Counted from the first letter of the stretch, positions 1-12,173 are shown. The stretch is 64,000 nucleotides of DNA from Pollenia angustigena (GCA_930367215.1 OV884059.1:153138511-153202510); one strand, 5' to 3'. The notes: generated by a model from the letters alone, not told the origin. Made by a program: numbers and translations.

Positions 1-963
1 AAAATGTGGGCGGGATTGGAGAAGTGGGCGTGGTACCTCCCGTACAAAAAAAATTAAAAATTGTATAAAAACCTAAATTTTAGGGCTGTCATATGTCCTA
101 TGGATATGACTTATATACCAAAATATCGGAAATTTTTAGTAGAACATATTTTATAAAGAACTCGGGAAAATCGGTTCAGATACAAAAAAGTTATGACCAA
201 AATTTTTTTTTTTAAATACCCATTTTCGGTAACCATGGATCTTCCCGAGTCCAAGTTTTATAACACAAATAAATGGTAAATTTCTTGCTAAACACGTCGG
301 TATATAAATCTGTCAAATCGGTTAAAAAATGGCTGAGTTATAATCAAAATACTGAAATCCCAAAAGTTACTCTTTATATAATTAAGTTTGTTTTTTTTTT
401 ATAATTAAGTTTGCTTAAATATATGTAGGTATATATATATATGCCTAAAAGCCAATTTAATGGAAATATTATTTTTAAGCACGTTGGTATATAAATCTGC
501 CAAATCGGTTAAAAATGGTTAAGTTATGTGCAAAATACTCCAAAAAAGACTAAAAACATTAACATTTTTATAAAAGCTAAAATTTTAGAGCTGTATTATG
601 ACCTATTCATACGTTTTAGATATCAAAATATCGGAAATCTTTAGAAAAACTCGGAAACTTAGAAAAAAAGTAATGTCAAAAATATATTTTTTTTTTTAAT
701 ACCTATTTTCGTGAACCATAGAACTTCCCGACTACAAGTTTTATCACCAAAGTAAATGGTAATTTTATACTTAAAGATGTCGGTATGACCAAATACTGAA
801 ATTCGATCAAAACTTAACGTGCTATATATTAATTAAACTTTAAATATATTTAATAGCACGCAATCATGTGCAAATAATTAAATAAAACTAAACTATATAT
901 ATTTTATAAATATACATATATATATACATATATTTAAATATATATATAAACTTCTGTTCTTTC
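1..963. repeat. Two diverged tandem repeat units, non-coding
   Basis: Two imperfect copies of a roughly 510-bp unit lie head to tail. The block with 'aaaatatcggaaat' and 'cttcccga' near 61-260 recurs near 569-740, and a 'cggtatataaatctg' block occurs near 295 and 482. No coding potential is visible. The type of parent element is not recognised. Confidence 0.6.
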
Positions 964-1022
964 CAAACCATGGTGAAGGGTATATAAGATTCGGCATAGC
1001 CGAATATAGCACTCTTACTTGT
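964..1022 (+). repeat. Hairpin end of a dispersed fly repeat (family N)
   Basis: The segment holds the perfect hairpin ATTCGGCATAGCCGAAT, followed closely by the fixed terminus CTTACTTGTTTT. The same terminus, with a GTCGG/CCGAC hairpin, ends the repeats at 6506-6786 and 13693-14135 and begins the one at 42111 on the other strand. This is one end of a widespread non-coding repeat of unknown class. Confidence 0.6.
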
Positions 1023-1040
1023 TTTTATTACGAATTATAA

Positions 1041-1654
1041 AGGTGCATGTAGACGACATGTTTTTTACATCTGACTTGTCCACTTTTCAAGTCACATGTA
1101 ATTGTGCATGTCTGTCAGAATGGCTGTTTTACAGAAGGTTTATAATATTCGGTCACAAACGTACATGTAATTTGCTTCTGACATTGTCTCTGTTTATTTT
1201 GCATAGTTGTTGCAAAAACCAAAATAAAAATGCCGCCACGAAAATGTTTATTTACGCCGTAAAATAGTTTAGCCATCTTAACATATTTTTCTTTTAATTC
1301 AAATATACCAATTTAGGATATTATAATGAAACGGGTTTTATATATATATTTACATAAATTCTATTCAATGGTGCGATGATCATACATATCTCGGTATTGT
1401 AAAATATTAACTGCAGCCGGCTAATGATTCCGTCAATAGTGGACGCCGCTGCCGGTTTCTTCTCGGCATAGATTTCTGATGTCAGATGGTTTGTCAGAAG
1501 AAAATAGAGCACGCTCTAATTGAAATTTTGTCAGATGACTTTGCATCTGACTTTTACAGAAGCAAAGTTTAAAAGGTAACACACGACATGTATGTGTTTT
1601 GCAGTGGAAAATTTGACATGTCAGATGACAAAAACATGTCGTGTACGGTCGCCT
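1041..1654. mobile_element. 614-bp PIF/Harbinger-like MITE, TAA TSD
   Basis: The inverted ends AGGTGCATGTAGACGACATG and AGGCGACCGTACACGACATG are flanked by TAA at 1038-1040 and 1655-1657. The inner ends stay similar for about 45 bp (CATCTGAC...TTTTC). No transposase is present. Three-base TTA/TAA duplications are the hallmark of PIF/Harbinger; assignment rests on this and not on coding sequence. Confidence 0.7.
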
Positions 1655-1657
1655 TAA

Positions 1658-2063
1658 GTGGTAGTTAGCAAAGAATTACGATTTATAAGAGGTAAAGAAG
1701 ATTTTATTTGAAAAAAAATTACGAGGGGACCTAAATGTATGGAAATTTTACGAATTAACGAGATTTTTTCAAGGGACCGACAGTTTATTACGATTTATCG
1801 GGAATAACGATTTATCGGGATTTGACTGTATCTTTAAAGTCAAAACATGTCATTTTATACCACAATAAACCTTAAAAAATATATATTGCTATCGTAATCT
1901 GTAAATAAACAAAAAAAGAACATCATAATTAATCTCATCAAATTAAATTACACTTGTTCTTGAATTTCGGTTCTTTTGCAGCAAAATTTATATCAAAATA
2001 ATTGACTTATCACCGAAACTGATTGACACCAAACACTTGTTGCAACTGATACTAAATAGGGAT
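1658..2063. other. Intergenic, nothing recognised
   Basis: AT-rich sequence without a convincing ORF, inverted repeat or RNA gene. Confidence 0.5.
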
Positions 2064-2325
2064 ATATCTGTGGTTTTCATGGGCAACCGCGTATGTCTAT
2101 TTTTTAGATTTTGAAATGTTGATGCTATATTGCTTAATTTTAAGCGCTCTTTACATTTGTTAAAAAATTTTAAAAACAGATAGACCCATTCCGATGTATT
2201 AACTCAATTACAAAGTTCAAAAGGTGCAATATCTAACCCATAGCTTGATCTAGAATGGGTTTTACGGCTCTGCTGAAAAATGTTATTTTAAGACATACGC
2301 GGTTGCCCATGAAAACCACAGATAT
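2064..2325. mobile_element. 262-bp palindromic MITE with 35-bp perfect arms
   Basis: Positions 2064-2098 are the exact reverse complement of 2291-2325 (ATATCTGTGGTTTTCATGGG...). No TSD is clear. It ends only about 75 bp upstream of the TATA box of the gene at 2471, so it lies in the proximal promoter. Confidence 0.75.
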
Positions 2326-2400
2326 TTAAGGCATAATAATCACTAATAAGTGGATGGATGATAACAGTTTAACTAGAAAATCCACAACACTTAATTAAAG

Positions 2401-2440
2401 TATAAAAGACGAAATAATTTAAATGTAGAAAATAGTCAGT
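2401..2440 (+). promoter_or_regulatory. TATA box and initiator of the secreted-protein gene
   Basis: TATAAAAG at 2401-2408 is followed by the arthropod initiator TCAGT at 2436-2440, 31 bp before the start codon. The TATA-to-initiator distance (37 bp) is longer than the usual 30-31 bp, so the true start site may lie slightly upstream of TCAGT. Confidence 0.55.
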
Positions 2441-2470
2441 TGGTAGAACAAGTGGTAAATTAAAGTAAAA

Positions 2471-3185
2471 ATGAAATTCGCTGCGTTTGCTTTCATTGTT
2501 GGCTTCTGCCTAGTGGCGGTAACAGTAAGTCCATAAGAAAATTTTAAATTCAAAATTACTTACTTTTTATTTCTAACAGGCCAATGTCTCAGGCAACACT
2601 GAACCTGAATACGATGAAATTAAGGAGTATGATTATATTGCCCAAGAATTGGCTGAAGAAATTATGGAAATTGATCCCCAATGTAGCCTGTATTTTGTGC
2701 TGAAGAACGCCTTAAGAAGTCTGAAGGGTCTTAATTGCATCATTAAGGAAGCTATCGTCATTCGTGGCGCTGCCAATGATTTTGTCACTAATGTTGCTGC
2801 TTGTGGTGGGGAAGTATCCAAAAAGGTACAATCTGTAATTAAAGCCTGTAACGATATTATTGATACATGCAAGGCTATTTTGGGTATTAACGAAAGCGTT
2901 TGCAGTAATACAGCCAAAGAAGATCAACCTCAAGCTCGCACATGGAATGTTGTTTCAGGTGCTCAAAATGCTCACAAGTGTTTCGTTCAGACGTTACGCA
3001 AATTTCAAACTTTGACCAAACAAATTAAAAGTGTTAAGAAATTAATTAAACAAATCAAGAAAGTACCCGGTGATACCAGCCAATGTGTACTCGATCCTGT
3101 TAACACTTTGGAAAACTATTTCATCCAATTCCCCTCTAACATTAAGACTTGCTCCAAATTGGTTAATAATAAGAGTATTGTCTAA
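2471..3185 (+). CDS. Small secreted cysteine-containing protein (219 aa, two exons)
   Basis: Exon 1 is 2471-2524 and exon 2 is 2580-3185. The 55-bp intron has GTAAGT and TTTCTAACAG borders in phase 0. Exon 1 encodes almost exactly a signal peptide (MKFAAFAFIVGFCLVAVT). The mature part is about 200 residues, begins with an acidic stretch, and carries nine cysteines near residues 53, 71, 93, 108, 115, 126, 152, 187 and 209 in a mostly helical, Lys-rich context. A TATA box lies upstream, and AATAAA signals follow at 3232 and 3236. The layout recalls the fly-restricted DUF725-like small secreted proteins, many expressed in gut or reproductive tissue, but I cannot confirm membership. Function is unknown; secretion is well supported. 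An odd cysteine number allows a free thiol or dimer. Confidence 0.85.
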
Positions 3186-3231
3186 AACGAGTAATTTTTA
3201 ATTGTGAACCAAATATTTATGCCTTATATTA

Positions 3232-3241
3232 AATAAATAAA
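3232..3241 (+). terminator. Poly(A) signals of the secreted-protein gene
   Basis: Two overlapping AATAAA hexamers at 3232-3237 and 3236-3241, 47-56 bp after the stop codon. Confidence 0.7.
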
Positions 3242-5371
3242 CTAGCATCTTGCAAATTAAACGAAAACTTTGTTTTAATACATTAGAATTTGGGTTGTAC
3301 ATATATGTGCGTAAGTATATATTTTCTTATTTACTAAAATTTCAATAAAAACAAAAATTGGCAAACATTATTATTTTATTAATATACATATTACAAAACT
3401 AAATAAAAAAATATGAAAGTCTAATTTAATGATATTCCATGAATAAATGTGGGCTTTTAGTTGTTATCATCAATGATCATAATTCAGATATTCACTCGTA
3501 GAATCTAGCGACTTGCAGACACGTATAGCGGGAATCTAGCGATTTTTGCTCAACTAAACACAAGCTGTAAAATTTTGTTTGTTATTGTACAGAAAAACAT
3601 AAAGTGAAACCCCCTAAATCTAGGGGGAAACCCCTTAACTGTCAATTCTGAATGTATGTAAATGTACTTCATACATAAAAAAGTTATATTTCAGCAATAA
3701 GACACGCATCGTGTGAACGCCAAAGATCAAGGAAGAAGAAAGCCATCTTGTATTAGAAACGTCTAAAATTCTATAGGGTGGAATTTTACTTAAGTTATTC
3801 TTTAACCTCAATATTTTTGGCAGCAGCAATTTACATGCGTAACTTTGGCAAAGATGAAGAGAGTGATGAACACGTGGATTAAGTGTGAAACAAATCAAAT
3901 TCATTGCTAAGTAAGGTTTTAAGCTTACCAGCATTACAGCCCATGACGTTAGTGCTGTCTCTTGCCAATCCTATAAAAATTTTAAAAGCAATATTCCTTT
4001 GTTAGACATAAAGTTTTTTAAAAGCAGAAAAACTGAAACGGTGACTAAACAGAACGTGGTACTAAAGTAATGTTTCCATTGACAGGTGAAAAATTTATAT
4101 GAAAGTCACTTAATTGAGTACTTTTCATATAAATTTTACTACACAATCAATTGCTTGTCACCTGAAGATGAAAAGTAAAATGTTGATTATCATCGTCTTT
4201 TATTATTTATTATTATAAAAAAAAGTCTTTGATCTTGCATATCTCAGCTGTTTTACTTAAGGAAATTGGGCTGGAAACTGGAAAATTTTATAATTTTCTG
4301 TATTTTCTACTTCTAAAGACATTTTTATATACTTTTTTTACATGCAAAAAATATGTTATGTTTACACTCTTTCTTCACAATCTCTCCATTACAATCAATT
4401 GTAAAGGGAGTATTAAGTTTTTTTTGCTAAGGAAATTTTTAGACATTTATGGGAAAATGCGTGGTGATAATAACAAAAAAACATATGGAAAAATCGTACG
4501 TTCGCGATCCGTACGTTCGCGACCGGTAAATAAGCCAATTAAACAAAAACCAAGAGAGATATTTTATTTTGTAAATACTGGATGGAGACCTACATTAATA
4601 CACTTTTAAAATAAATTAATCACTTTTGAATATTCCGTTCCATTGCGCAGATCTTTACATTTCACTATTGTCAGCCAAAGTTGACTTCTATTTTGCGTAC
4701 GTTCGTGACCACACGTTTATAACTCTTATAATGAAAACTTAAACTCGATGAAATCTATCTTTTGCACTAAACATAGAGCTACCCAAATGCTGTCGAATCG
4801 ATAAAAAAAATGCGAGGAAAAGTTTTGTTTTCTATATTATTTGTACTTCAAAAGCGTACGAACGTACGTTCGTGACGCCAGGAAATACCCATATGTAATA
4901 CATTTCTTTATTACAATATCTATACTACACGTTCAACGACTTGTGTTGTGAAAACCGCACATAATGTGTTTTGTAAAAAAAGATATTAGATTTGTACATG
5001 TTTGCTTTGCGATCAGTATTTTTAACTTCCTCATATAATAAACGTCAAACCTCATATATAAAAAACTCTGACAAAAATATCCGAGAGTTTGACGTTTGGT
5101 ATGACAAAAAATTGTTAGGTAGATACCCTATGTAAAGAAAAAAATTCTAGTTCATTTTCTCAAACCGACCAAAATAAGGTTTAGCCATTCATCCCACCAA
5201 ACGAAAAAAGTCGGAAAAGACCTAGAACGGCTACTCTGTAAAGAGTAAAATTACCCGAAATAACGTTCAATACTTTATTATAAAGTACGGGTGGTAGCCC
5301 TACTTATAATACACTTTTGCAAGTCCTTATTTCACACATCAGCACAAGCTTATAATAACCTCTTCACTATT
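3242..5371. other. Gene-free; repeat fragments and a CGTACGTTCG motif cluster
   Basis: No gene is convincing. A palindrome spans 4079-4163 with ends GACAGGTGA and TCACCTG and central arms ATTTATATGAAA/TTTCATATAAAT. The GC-rich motif CGTACGTTCG(C/T)GA occurs at about 4496, 4510, 4697 and 4863. A fragment at 5040-5140 matches one arm of the palindromic MITE at 31158-31299. Confidence 0.5.
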
Positions 5372-6344
5372 CCCAGCTAGCATTTTGTATCATAATCTAA
5401 TCATTTAGAAATCAGCTTCAAGGGAAAATACCTGTATATGAGCTCATTTTTCAATCATAAATGATACTCTCGTTGTGAGAAAATGGTTCCCTACCGATGA
5501 ATCACCTAAAAGAATCCTTTGGGTTACAATTTTCTGATTGCTTTTTGATAATTTTAATGTTAGTTTTTCTTATCATTCGTTAATTATATAGTTTTTGATT
5601 ATACATATGTATTTCATATCATTTTTTAATTGTCATGTTTTTTTTAATTTTTCTCCGAAAAATCAGCACCATTATGGCTTTTGAACCAAACAAAAGTAAT
5701 TGGTTTTTCGCAAAGAAGACAAGAAACAGTTTGCACTTACATTTAAGTTTATAAATTGTCAATAATTTTTGGGCTTCTTATTTAGCCAAGCATTTTATTT
5801 GCTTGGCTGACATGAAAGTTTCTATTTTTATATTTTTTCATTTGACAAAAACAAAAATTAAAAATATTCAAAAATCATTATTTAAACATATAAATGAATC
5901 ATATGTGAATCCTTTTTTAATGATTCAAGCAGTGTTGCCAATTTAGCCATTTAGTGGCTAGATTTAGCCATTTTTCACCCTGTTTAGCCATTAAAAAATG
6001 AATTTAGCCATTTTTTTAGCCATTTTTCGACTTGTTTAGCCATAAAATTTTTTTGCCGTTTTTCTTTTAAAAGAATAATTTTTATTTTATTATAAAAATT
6101 ATAAAAGTAAAATAAACATTTTGAACAATTAAAACTCCTTAAATTTAAAACACAACTTTTAAAAATGTTGAAAATCGCTATAAACTATGACGCTGAAACA
6201 TCTTTCAAAATAAAGGAACAGTATTCCACTATTAAATTTATAAAATGGATTCACACAAACATCGCTTTTTCTTTCTGGTTGCAAGTATTTCAATAAAGGG
6301 ATGAAGGCGGTAACAATTGTTTAAGAAATTTCAGAATTGACTAT

Positions 6345-6470
6345 AAGGTTTCTCTCACTTCCATTGTGTAATGCTGAAGTAGAGAGGGTGCTTAGCCAAG
6401 TAAACATCGATAAAAGTAATTTGAGAAATAGGTTACATTAAGCAACCGTTAATTCGATTTTATCAATTAG
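6345..6470 (+). pseudogene. hAT transposase dimerisation-domain remnant
   Basis: One frame reads LSLPLCNAEVERVLSQVN, then IDKSNLRNRL, which is the classic hAT C-terminal (hATC) dimerisation signature. A stop follows directly and the rest of the transposase is missing or unreadable, so the element cannot move itself. Its position inside the CAGTG-ended element with an 8-bp TSD confirms that element as hAT. Confidence 0.8.
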
Positions 6471-6505
6471 GTAAATATTTTTACCATAACAATATAATAT
6501 TTATA

Positions 6506-6786
6506 CCACCACCACAACAGTGGAGATCGTACTATGCGTTTGTGCTGATGTCTGTAACATCCTAAAATATTGGTCGTTAGCCCACCTTTACGTAAACCGA
6601 TTGGCTTGGAATCTCTTTCTGAGTCGAATTAACGATGTTTGCCCGGCTGGCTGGCTGTCCATGTAAACCTTGTGCGCAAAGTACAGGTCGCAATTTAGAG
6701 ATTATGTATTTGATAAAATTTGGTACAAATTGTAGGGCATCATAAAGTCTGGTTTAACCGACTATACTTTCTAACTTGTTTTTGAT
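6506..6786 (+). repeat. Family N dispersed repeat
   Basis: It begins TTTATACCACCACCACAACA and ends with ACCGACTATACTTTCTAACTTGTTTTT. It contains the diagnostic internal block 'ggctggctgtccatgtaaacc' in part and 'aaagtacaggtcgcaattt'. It is inserted in the hAT element next to the transposase tail. Confidence 0.6.
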
Positions 6787-7296
6787 TGTAGATCTGGACT
6801 CAAAAGGTTGGGTAAATGTTGTCGTAATAATGATTTACCTTCAAATTATTTAAGACTTATGATTATTTGAAACTAATGAGTGATTCCTATGAGATGAACA
6901 ATAACGACATCGAATTTTTCGATGATTTAATTCTTTAATATTAATTTATTTTAATATTAATTTACGTTTATTCTTATTAAACAAATTAATCTTAACTCAC
7001 AATTTCATCATAAACAACTTTAAATAGTTTAATTATTTTTTGTTATTGAATTTTTATGTGATTTTATTAAAAAAAAGCTTTTAGCCATTTTTTAGCCCAT
7101 TTTTAGCCATTTTTTAGCCATTTTTTTCCGTAAATTTAGCCATTTTTGGTCACCAAGTTTTGGCAACACTGGATTCAAGTGATAAATCAATTTTTAATCA
7201 TCAAAACTGATCTGAAAAGAATCATTTGGGTGATTTTTACAAAAAATAATCAGCCAAATGCTAGCTGGGTTGTTTAATGGGTAAAAAATCTATTAT

Positions 7297-7547
7297 CACA
7301 GAAAAAAATCAGTTTTAATTAAAAATTTAATCAAGTGAATTAAACGTTTAATTAAGAGAATTAAACGTTTAATCAAGTGTATTAAACGTTTAATTGACAA
7401 CATTAATTTGCACCGGTATACAAATTAATAATATCAATTAAACTTTTAATTCAGTTGATTAAACGTTTAATTCACTTGATTAAATTTTTAATTAAAACTG
7501 ATTTTTTTTTTGATTAATGCGTTTACTGGGGCAAAATTTTTTCTGTG
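7297..7547. mobile_element. 251-bp palindromic MITE, CACAGAAAAA ends, AT TSD
   Basis: The ends CACAGAAAAAAATCAGTTTT and AATTTTTTCTGTG are flanked by AT at 7295-7296 and 7548-7549. The body consists of repeated, mutually complementary ATTAAACGTTTAAT blocks, so it could fold on itself almost end to end. It shares termini and a 2-bp TSD with the 977-bp element at 60729. Confidence 0.75.
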
Positions 7548-7549
7548 AT

Positions 7550-8345
7550 CCCAACAAACACGGAGGTTTGATTTCAAATTAAAATTAACAACAAACGTTT
7601 GATAATGATTTGAAAATCATTTGAAAATCATAGCGTTCTCAAAAAAAGGGGAAATTATTTTCAAATTGAAAAATGCCTTTATTTTCAACTTGCTTTTAAA
7701 CGTAATTCTCAAATGTTTTTCAAATGTGGATTATAATACATACAATGTGGAATATAAATAAAAAATATTTTATTTTTTTAATTTAAGTTTATTATTTACT
7801 TAAATAAACTGTGAAATAAAAATTCGGCACCATAGCTAAAAGATGAAATAATTTTCTTTCCGTCCTCTAATTCTTGGAAGACAAACTACTTGGCTCCCTT
7901 TTATTTTGAGGATTGTAGCACCGCGATCGTTCAACAAACTTTCTTCACTTTCCCGTTTTATTTTCCTTATTTTCGTATTTTTAATCATTGTAATTACTCA
8001 CAAATAATTTTTATTTTTCACAAGAAATAAGCTGTTCACTTTATATTAAAATTTATTTTTAATAGTAAAACACATGTAACCACAAAGTAAAAAATGTAAC
8101 TTTAATCGCCATTTTTAATGATCACATTTATTTTTTGCTTTAGTATTGCCAAGTTTATTTTTGATTTGAATTTAACATTTGACATCAAATTGATAAAACA
8201 TTTGATATCAAATGTTTATTTTCAAATCATTATCAATTTGATTTTTAAATGTTAAATCAAACAATTGAAAAACGTTTGACAATTGTGTTTGATGTCAAAT
8301 GATAAAGTCATTTCATATCAAAGGTTTGACTTCGTGTTTGTTGGG
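7550..8345. mobile_element. 796-bp TIR element, CCCAACAAACACG ends, AT TSD
   Basis: The ends CCCAACAAACACGGAGGTTTG and its inverted counterpart at 8315-8345 are flanked by AT at 7548-7549 and 8346-8347. The interior is rich in TTTGAT/ATCAAA blocks near both ends. It abuts the previous element, so three AT dinucleotides separate two consecutive insertions. No transposase is present. Confidence 0.7.
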
Positions 8346-9342
8346 ATGGCCTGTAAATACTTAAGCTAAATGTTTACATACATATGTGCATATAAAAAGA
8401 ACTTTCGTGTGGTATTATTTGCCTTTAATGGAATCAAGATTCTGATAACTTTGCCAAAGATAATAATGTCAATTTAATCCAACATATTACAAAAAAAAAC
8501 TTACTGCCAATAACTGTATTATTATAAGAATCTTTTACTATAAAAGCTAAAAATTTCAATTATTTATTAATTTTTGAACAAAACAATGGAAGTAACAATC
8601 GTATTATAGACAACCGCCTATAAAACGATACATATATGTATGTATGTATATAAAGACAAATTTACCCTATTTGGGAAACATGGGCAATGAAGAACCCGCC
8701 ACAGCAAATGAATGTTATGATGTTAAGATTCTTGTAAAAGTCCTTTTTGCCATAGATATTTGTATATATGTCTATATCTATATGTTTGCCTTTAAATGAT
8801 TTAAGGGGGCTTATATGAGACCTATTTGGTGGTTTGGACCTACCTAAACAACATTTCGTCATGACATAGTGGATATCGTATGTATGCCAATGCATACCAA
8901 CATTTATATGAATGTAATGGCAATAAAAGCTTTTTTCGCGTGTAGTATTTGTATGGTAGCTATGGTCATACATCAAATATCGGCCTATTTGGGATCCATG
9001 GGGAAACGTGAGCTCACCAGAACATGATTGTGTGATTGAGTTAAAGATAAATATAAAAGTTCTATGCGCAGAGTTTTATTTCGATATCTTCATGTATATG
9101 AAATTTGTTTGCCTTTTAGTAACCATTTTGTCATGGCATAGAAGCTATCGTAAAAGTCACTACATTTAAAGCTATTATCGGGAGTGTTTGTATAGGAGCT
9201 ATGGTCAAATATGGACCGATTCCATTAAAATTAGGTAAGATGATTTTGATTCCAATAAAATAATTTTGGTCCAAATTTAATCTAATTACCAACATAATAA
9301 GACGGTATATGGTCACAAAGACCGTATTCCATAAAGAAGTGG
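8346..9342. other. Gene-free; degenerate family-N-like repeat
   Basis: From about 8640 the sequence repeats phrases such as 'agctatggtcatac' and 'cgtatgtatgcc', spaced as in the internal part of family N. No ORF has coding character. Confidence 0.45.
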
Positions 9343-9655
9343 GTATGGGTTAAGCTTTTTCGCAGCATACGCAGCTTTCAAAAAAGTAGAATCTGTGTAG
9401 TTATACGTAGTAAGTTACATGCACAAAAGCGTAGATGCCTTGAGGCGAAAAGTAGGTTTACTTTCTACTTTTGTAAGCGTCACAAGCAGCGTTCGAACAA
9501 ATCAGCTGATTTTGACAAATTAAATTTTATTTATACTTGTGCTACTGCTGCATAAAAAGCGTTGCATGTTACTTAAAACGAAGAACGAAAGTAAGGTTAG
9601 AAAAGCATGCGCTGCGTGGAGGCGAAAACGCGTGGTATGGGCCTCCAGCTTTATG
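9343..9655 (+). mobile_element. TIR element of the CTGGAGG family (copy 1)
   Basis: From 'ttttcgcagcatacgcagct' to 'ggaggcgaaaacgcg' the sequence matches 46735-46980 plus 47755-47790 almost base for base. The right end reads GGCCTCCAGCTTTA. The left end is worn. Confidence 0.65.
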
Positions 9656-10076
9656 TGGACCGATTCGTCCCATTTTCAATAGGCTAATTCTTGTGCCAAT
9701 TAGAACCTATGTACCAAATTTCATAAAAAAAAATCTCCAAAATTGCGACCTGTACTTTGCGCACAAGGTTTAAATGGACAGCCGGACGGACATCGTCCAT
9801 TCGAATCAGAAAGTGATTCAAGGTGGGTCTAGGACCAATATTTTAAGATGCTAAAAACATCAGCACAAATGCATAATTCCCTCTCTACTATTGGGGTGTG
9901 GGTAAAATTAGAAAAACGATGAATAAGATTGCAATAATGTAAGTTTGGACCAAGTTTAATCTAAATACCAACATAGTATGAGGATGTATGGGCACAAGGA
10001 ATCTATTCCGAAAAAAAGTTTGTATAGGGGCCATGTGGAATTATAGACCGATTCTCACGATTTTCAATAGTCTTAT
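9656..10076 (-). repeat. Family N dispersed repeat, reverse orientation
   Basis: It contains 'cccattttcaatagg', 'attgcgacctgtactttgcg' and 'acggacatcg', all shared with 42750-42900. It is cut by the hAT-like element beginning at 10077. Confidence 0.55.
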
Positions 10077-10956
10077 CAGGGCAAGTTTAAAATGGCACGA
10101 AAAAGTATAAAAAATTGCCCGAAAAATGGCACAAAATGGCAAATACATATAAACATGTTTTAATTTCAGAAACCATTAGTTTACTTTGTTTTGATTGTAT
10201 AGTACAACAGCATGTTATCGCATAAAACAGTTCAATAAATGGAAAACACTCTTTTAACATCGCAAAATGTAACAGGAGCACATTTGAGTGCTAATAGTAC
10301 AGATGGAGGAAGGTTGTCAATAAATTCATCCGTCTCACTTTCATTAAAATATGAGTAGTGCTCTTGCAAAAACCGCTAAGTTAGAATAACAATATTCTGA
10401 GAAAATCAATTCAAACAGTTTTTTTAAAATTGAAATGTTAAGCCATATAGAGAGTTTTGCAGGAGTATTGAATAATTAACCAGAAATTGCGTGTAACTTA
10501 AGGAGTTTTTTATGAGATTGATAATGGCTTAGGAAGGCATTGTAAAAAACAAATTAAATAGCGGCTTTTACAGAATTTTTATTTTTTTAACTTAGCGGTG
10601 TTTGCAAGTAATCCGGTATTGCGATCTAAAACTTTTTTTTTAAATTTTAAACAAAATCAACAGAACTGCCAATTACATAAGTCTAAGCTTCCATTTATAG
10701 AAAACCCTTTGGTTGGAATTTCAAGAGACTTGAGCAGATGCATTGAAAGTGCTATTTTATGTACAATAAGTCACTTTTTACGTCCGTTTTTGCAACATTC
10801 ATTTAGCATTTATAATAGATTCTGCCTCATATTCGCTAAGGTTTTTTAACAATTTCATCCAGGTTGCAAAAAAGGTATCTTTTGGCAAGCTGGACCAAAA
10901 ATGGCTTTATAACGAAATAATTCAAGAAATGGCATATGCCATAAAAACTTGCCCTG
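10077..10956. mobile_element. hAT-like element, CAGGGCAAGTTT ends, TGGCAC repeats
   Basis: The left end CAGGGCAAGTTTAAAATGGC and right end ATAAAAACTTGCCCTG are inverted, and ATGGCAC/TGGCAT motifs repeat just inside both. The flanks do not show a matching 8-bp duplication, so one flank has probably been rearranged. No transposase domain can be read inside. Confidence 0.6.
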
Positions 10957-12173
10957 GCCCCTGATTCTGGCAGTCGTGATCGAGTCGGTTTTGTTATTTT
11001 CGAATACAAATAAAAACGATATTCCAATTATCTGTTTTATGTTTTGTAGCATGTGTTTACCTATTTAAAACAGTAAACATGAAATAAATGCCGTCGTTAT
11101 AATATTTGCATTTGTATAATTTTATTGTTTTGTAAAAATATAAAGCGAATTTATTAAAAGACCAAAAAAAAATTAATTATATAGTTTGCGACGAAAAAGC
11201 AGCGAAGCTGCGCAAAAATTCGGAAAGTTTGCAAAAATCGCGGAAATTCGCGAAAATTTTTATTATTTCAAAAAAGCCATAAAATAGATTAAAAGTGCCT
11301 TAAACTATAAGGAATGACGAAAATTCGGTAAAAATTGTTAAATTAGCGGAAATTCGCAAAAATTTGCAAACATGGGCATGATAACAACGTTTAATATTTA
11401 TTAAAAATCGTTTAAGCTATAAAGAACCATAAATATAAGAGGAAAAAAAGCTTCTATCGCGAACATGGCTAAAATTCGCAAAAAATTGCCAAATTGGAAA
11501 CAACCCCTAAAAATTATTTGAATTCGATAAATGGGTTTTAAAAAATAAAATGTCGGAAAATAGCATAAAAAAGTTTGCAAAAATCACAAAAATTCGCGAA
11601 ATTTTTCAATATTTTAAACAAGCCATAAAATGTATATAATAATAAATTGCTGTTGTTGCATATTTGCTGAAAAAGTGAGGAGAAGACTTTTGCGAGCTTG
11701 CAGCAACCCGCTGCCGGAGACATGCAAAAAATTCTATTTTAACAATTTTATTTACTTCCATCTATACAAAAAATCTAACTGTTGAAAAAATAAAATAAAA
11801 AAATTAAGCTTTTCAAAACTATTTGTATTTCCAATAAAAAAAGCTGCTTGGTTTGTTTTCAATAAAAATCCGATAATATTGGTTTCTGTGACACCTAAAA
11901 CCGACACTAATTTAAGTTCGAACAAAAAACCGACAACATTGGATTTCATGACACCAACGTATTTTTTTGTCGGTTTCAAATCCAATTCCAATAAAATTGG
12001 TTTCTATGACACCCCTGAATAATTTGTATTTAAATCGTTTTTGAATTTTTAAATTTTGTACTTATATTTTTTCACTTTTTTGCTTAAAAAAACAAAAATA
12101 GAAAAAACCTCCGCTAACGAAAAAACAACTGAGAGAAACGGAGCTCCGATCGTAATGCAGAATACATACAATC
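10957..12173. other. Gene-free; TTCGC-rich repeat zone
   Basis: From 11190 to 11610 the motif AATTCGC(A/G)AAAAT and variants occur about ten times, a subterminal-repeat pattern like that of the hAT elements nearby, but no ends can be fixed. At 11985-12016 the phrase GGTTTCTATGACACCCCTG is the end of an element related to the one at 42326. Confidence 0.5.

Larger units (their letters stand above)
5930..7171 (+). mobile_element. hAT element with TTTAGCCA subterminal repeats, TSD GATTCAAG
   Basis: The ends CAGTGTTGCCAATTTAGCCA and TTTTGGCAACACTG are flanked by the exact 8-bp duplication GATTCAAG at 5922-5929 and 7172-7179. Many TTTAGCCA copies crowd both ends (5940-6050 and 7080-7145). The interior holds a decayed transposase tail and a later insertion of repeat family N at about 6506-6786. 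Confidence 0.85.
5372..7269. mobile_element. TIR element with CCCAGCTAGCATTT ends, host to a nested hAT
   Basis: The left end CCCAGCTAGCATTT matches the right end AAATGCTAGCTGGG at 7256-7269. Both flanks carry TT, compatible with a 2-bp TSD. Removing the nested hAT at 5930-7171 leaves a non-coding element of about 650 bp. It resembles in layout the CCC...GGG elements at 7550 and 52970. Confidence 0.65.

Noticed and set aside
973..1022. Hairpin followed by a T run as a transcription terminator
   Set aside because: The same hairpin and terminus recur as the end of a dispersed repeat, and the window is eukaryotic.
4229..4609. 126-residue frame
   Set aside because: Composition is that of AT-rich random sequence; the only notable part is translation of the CGTACGTTCG repeat.
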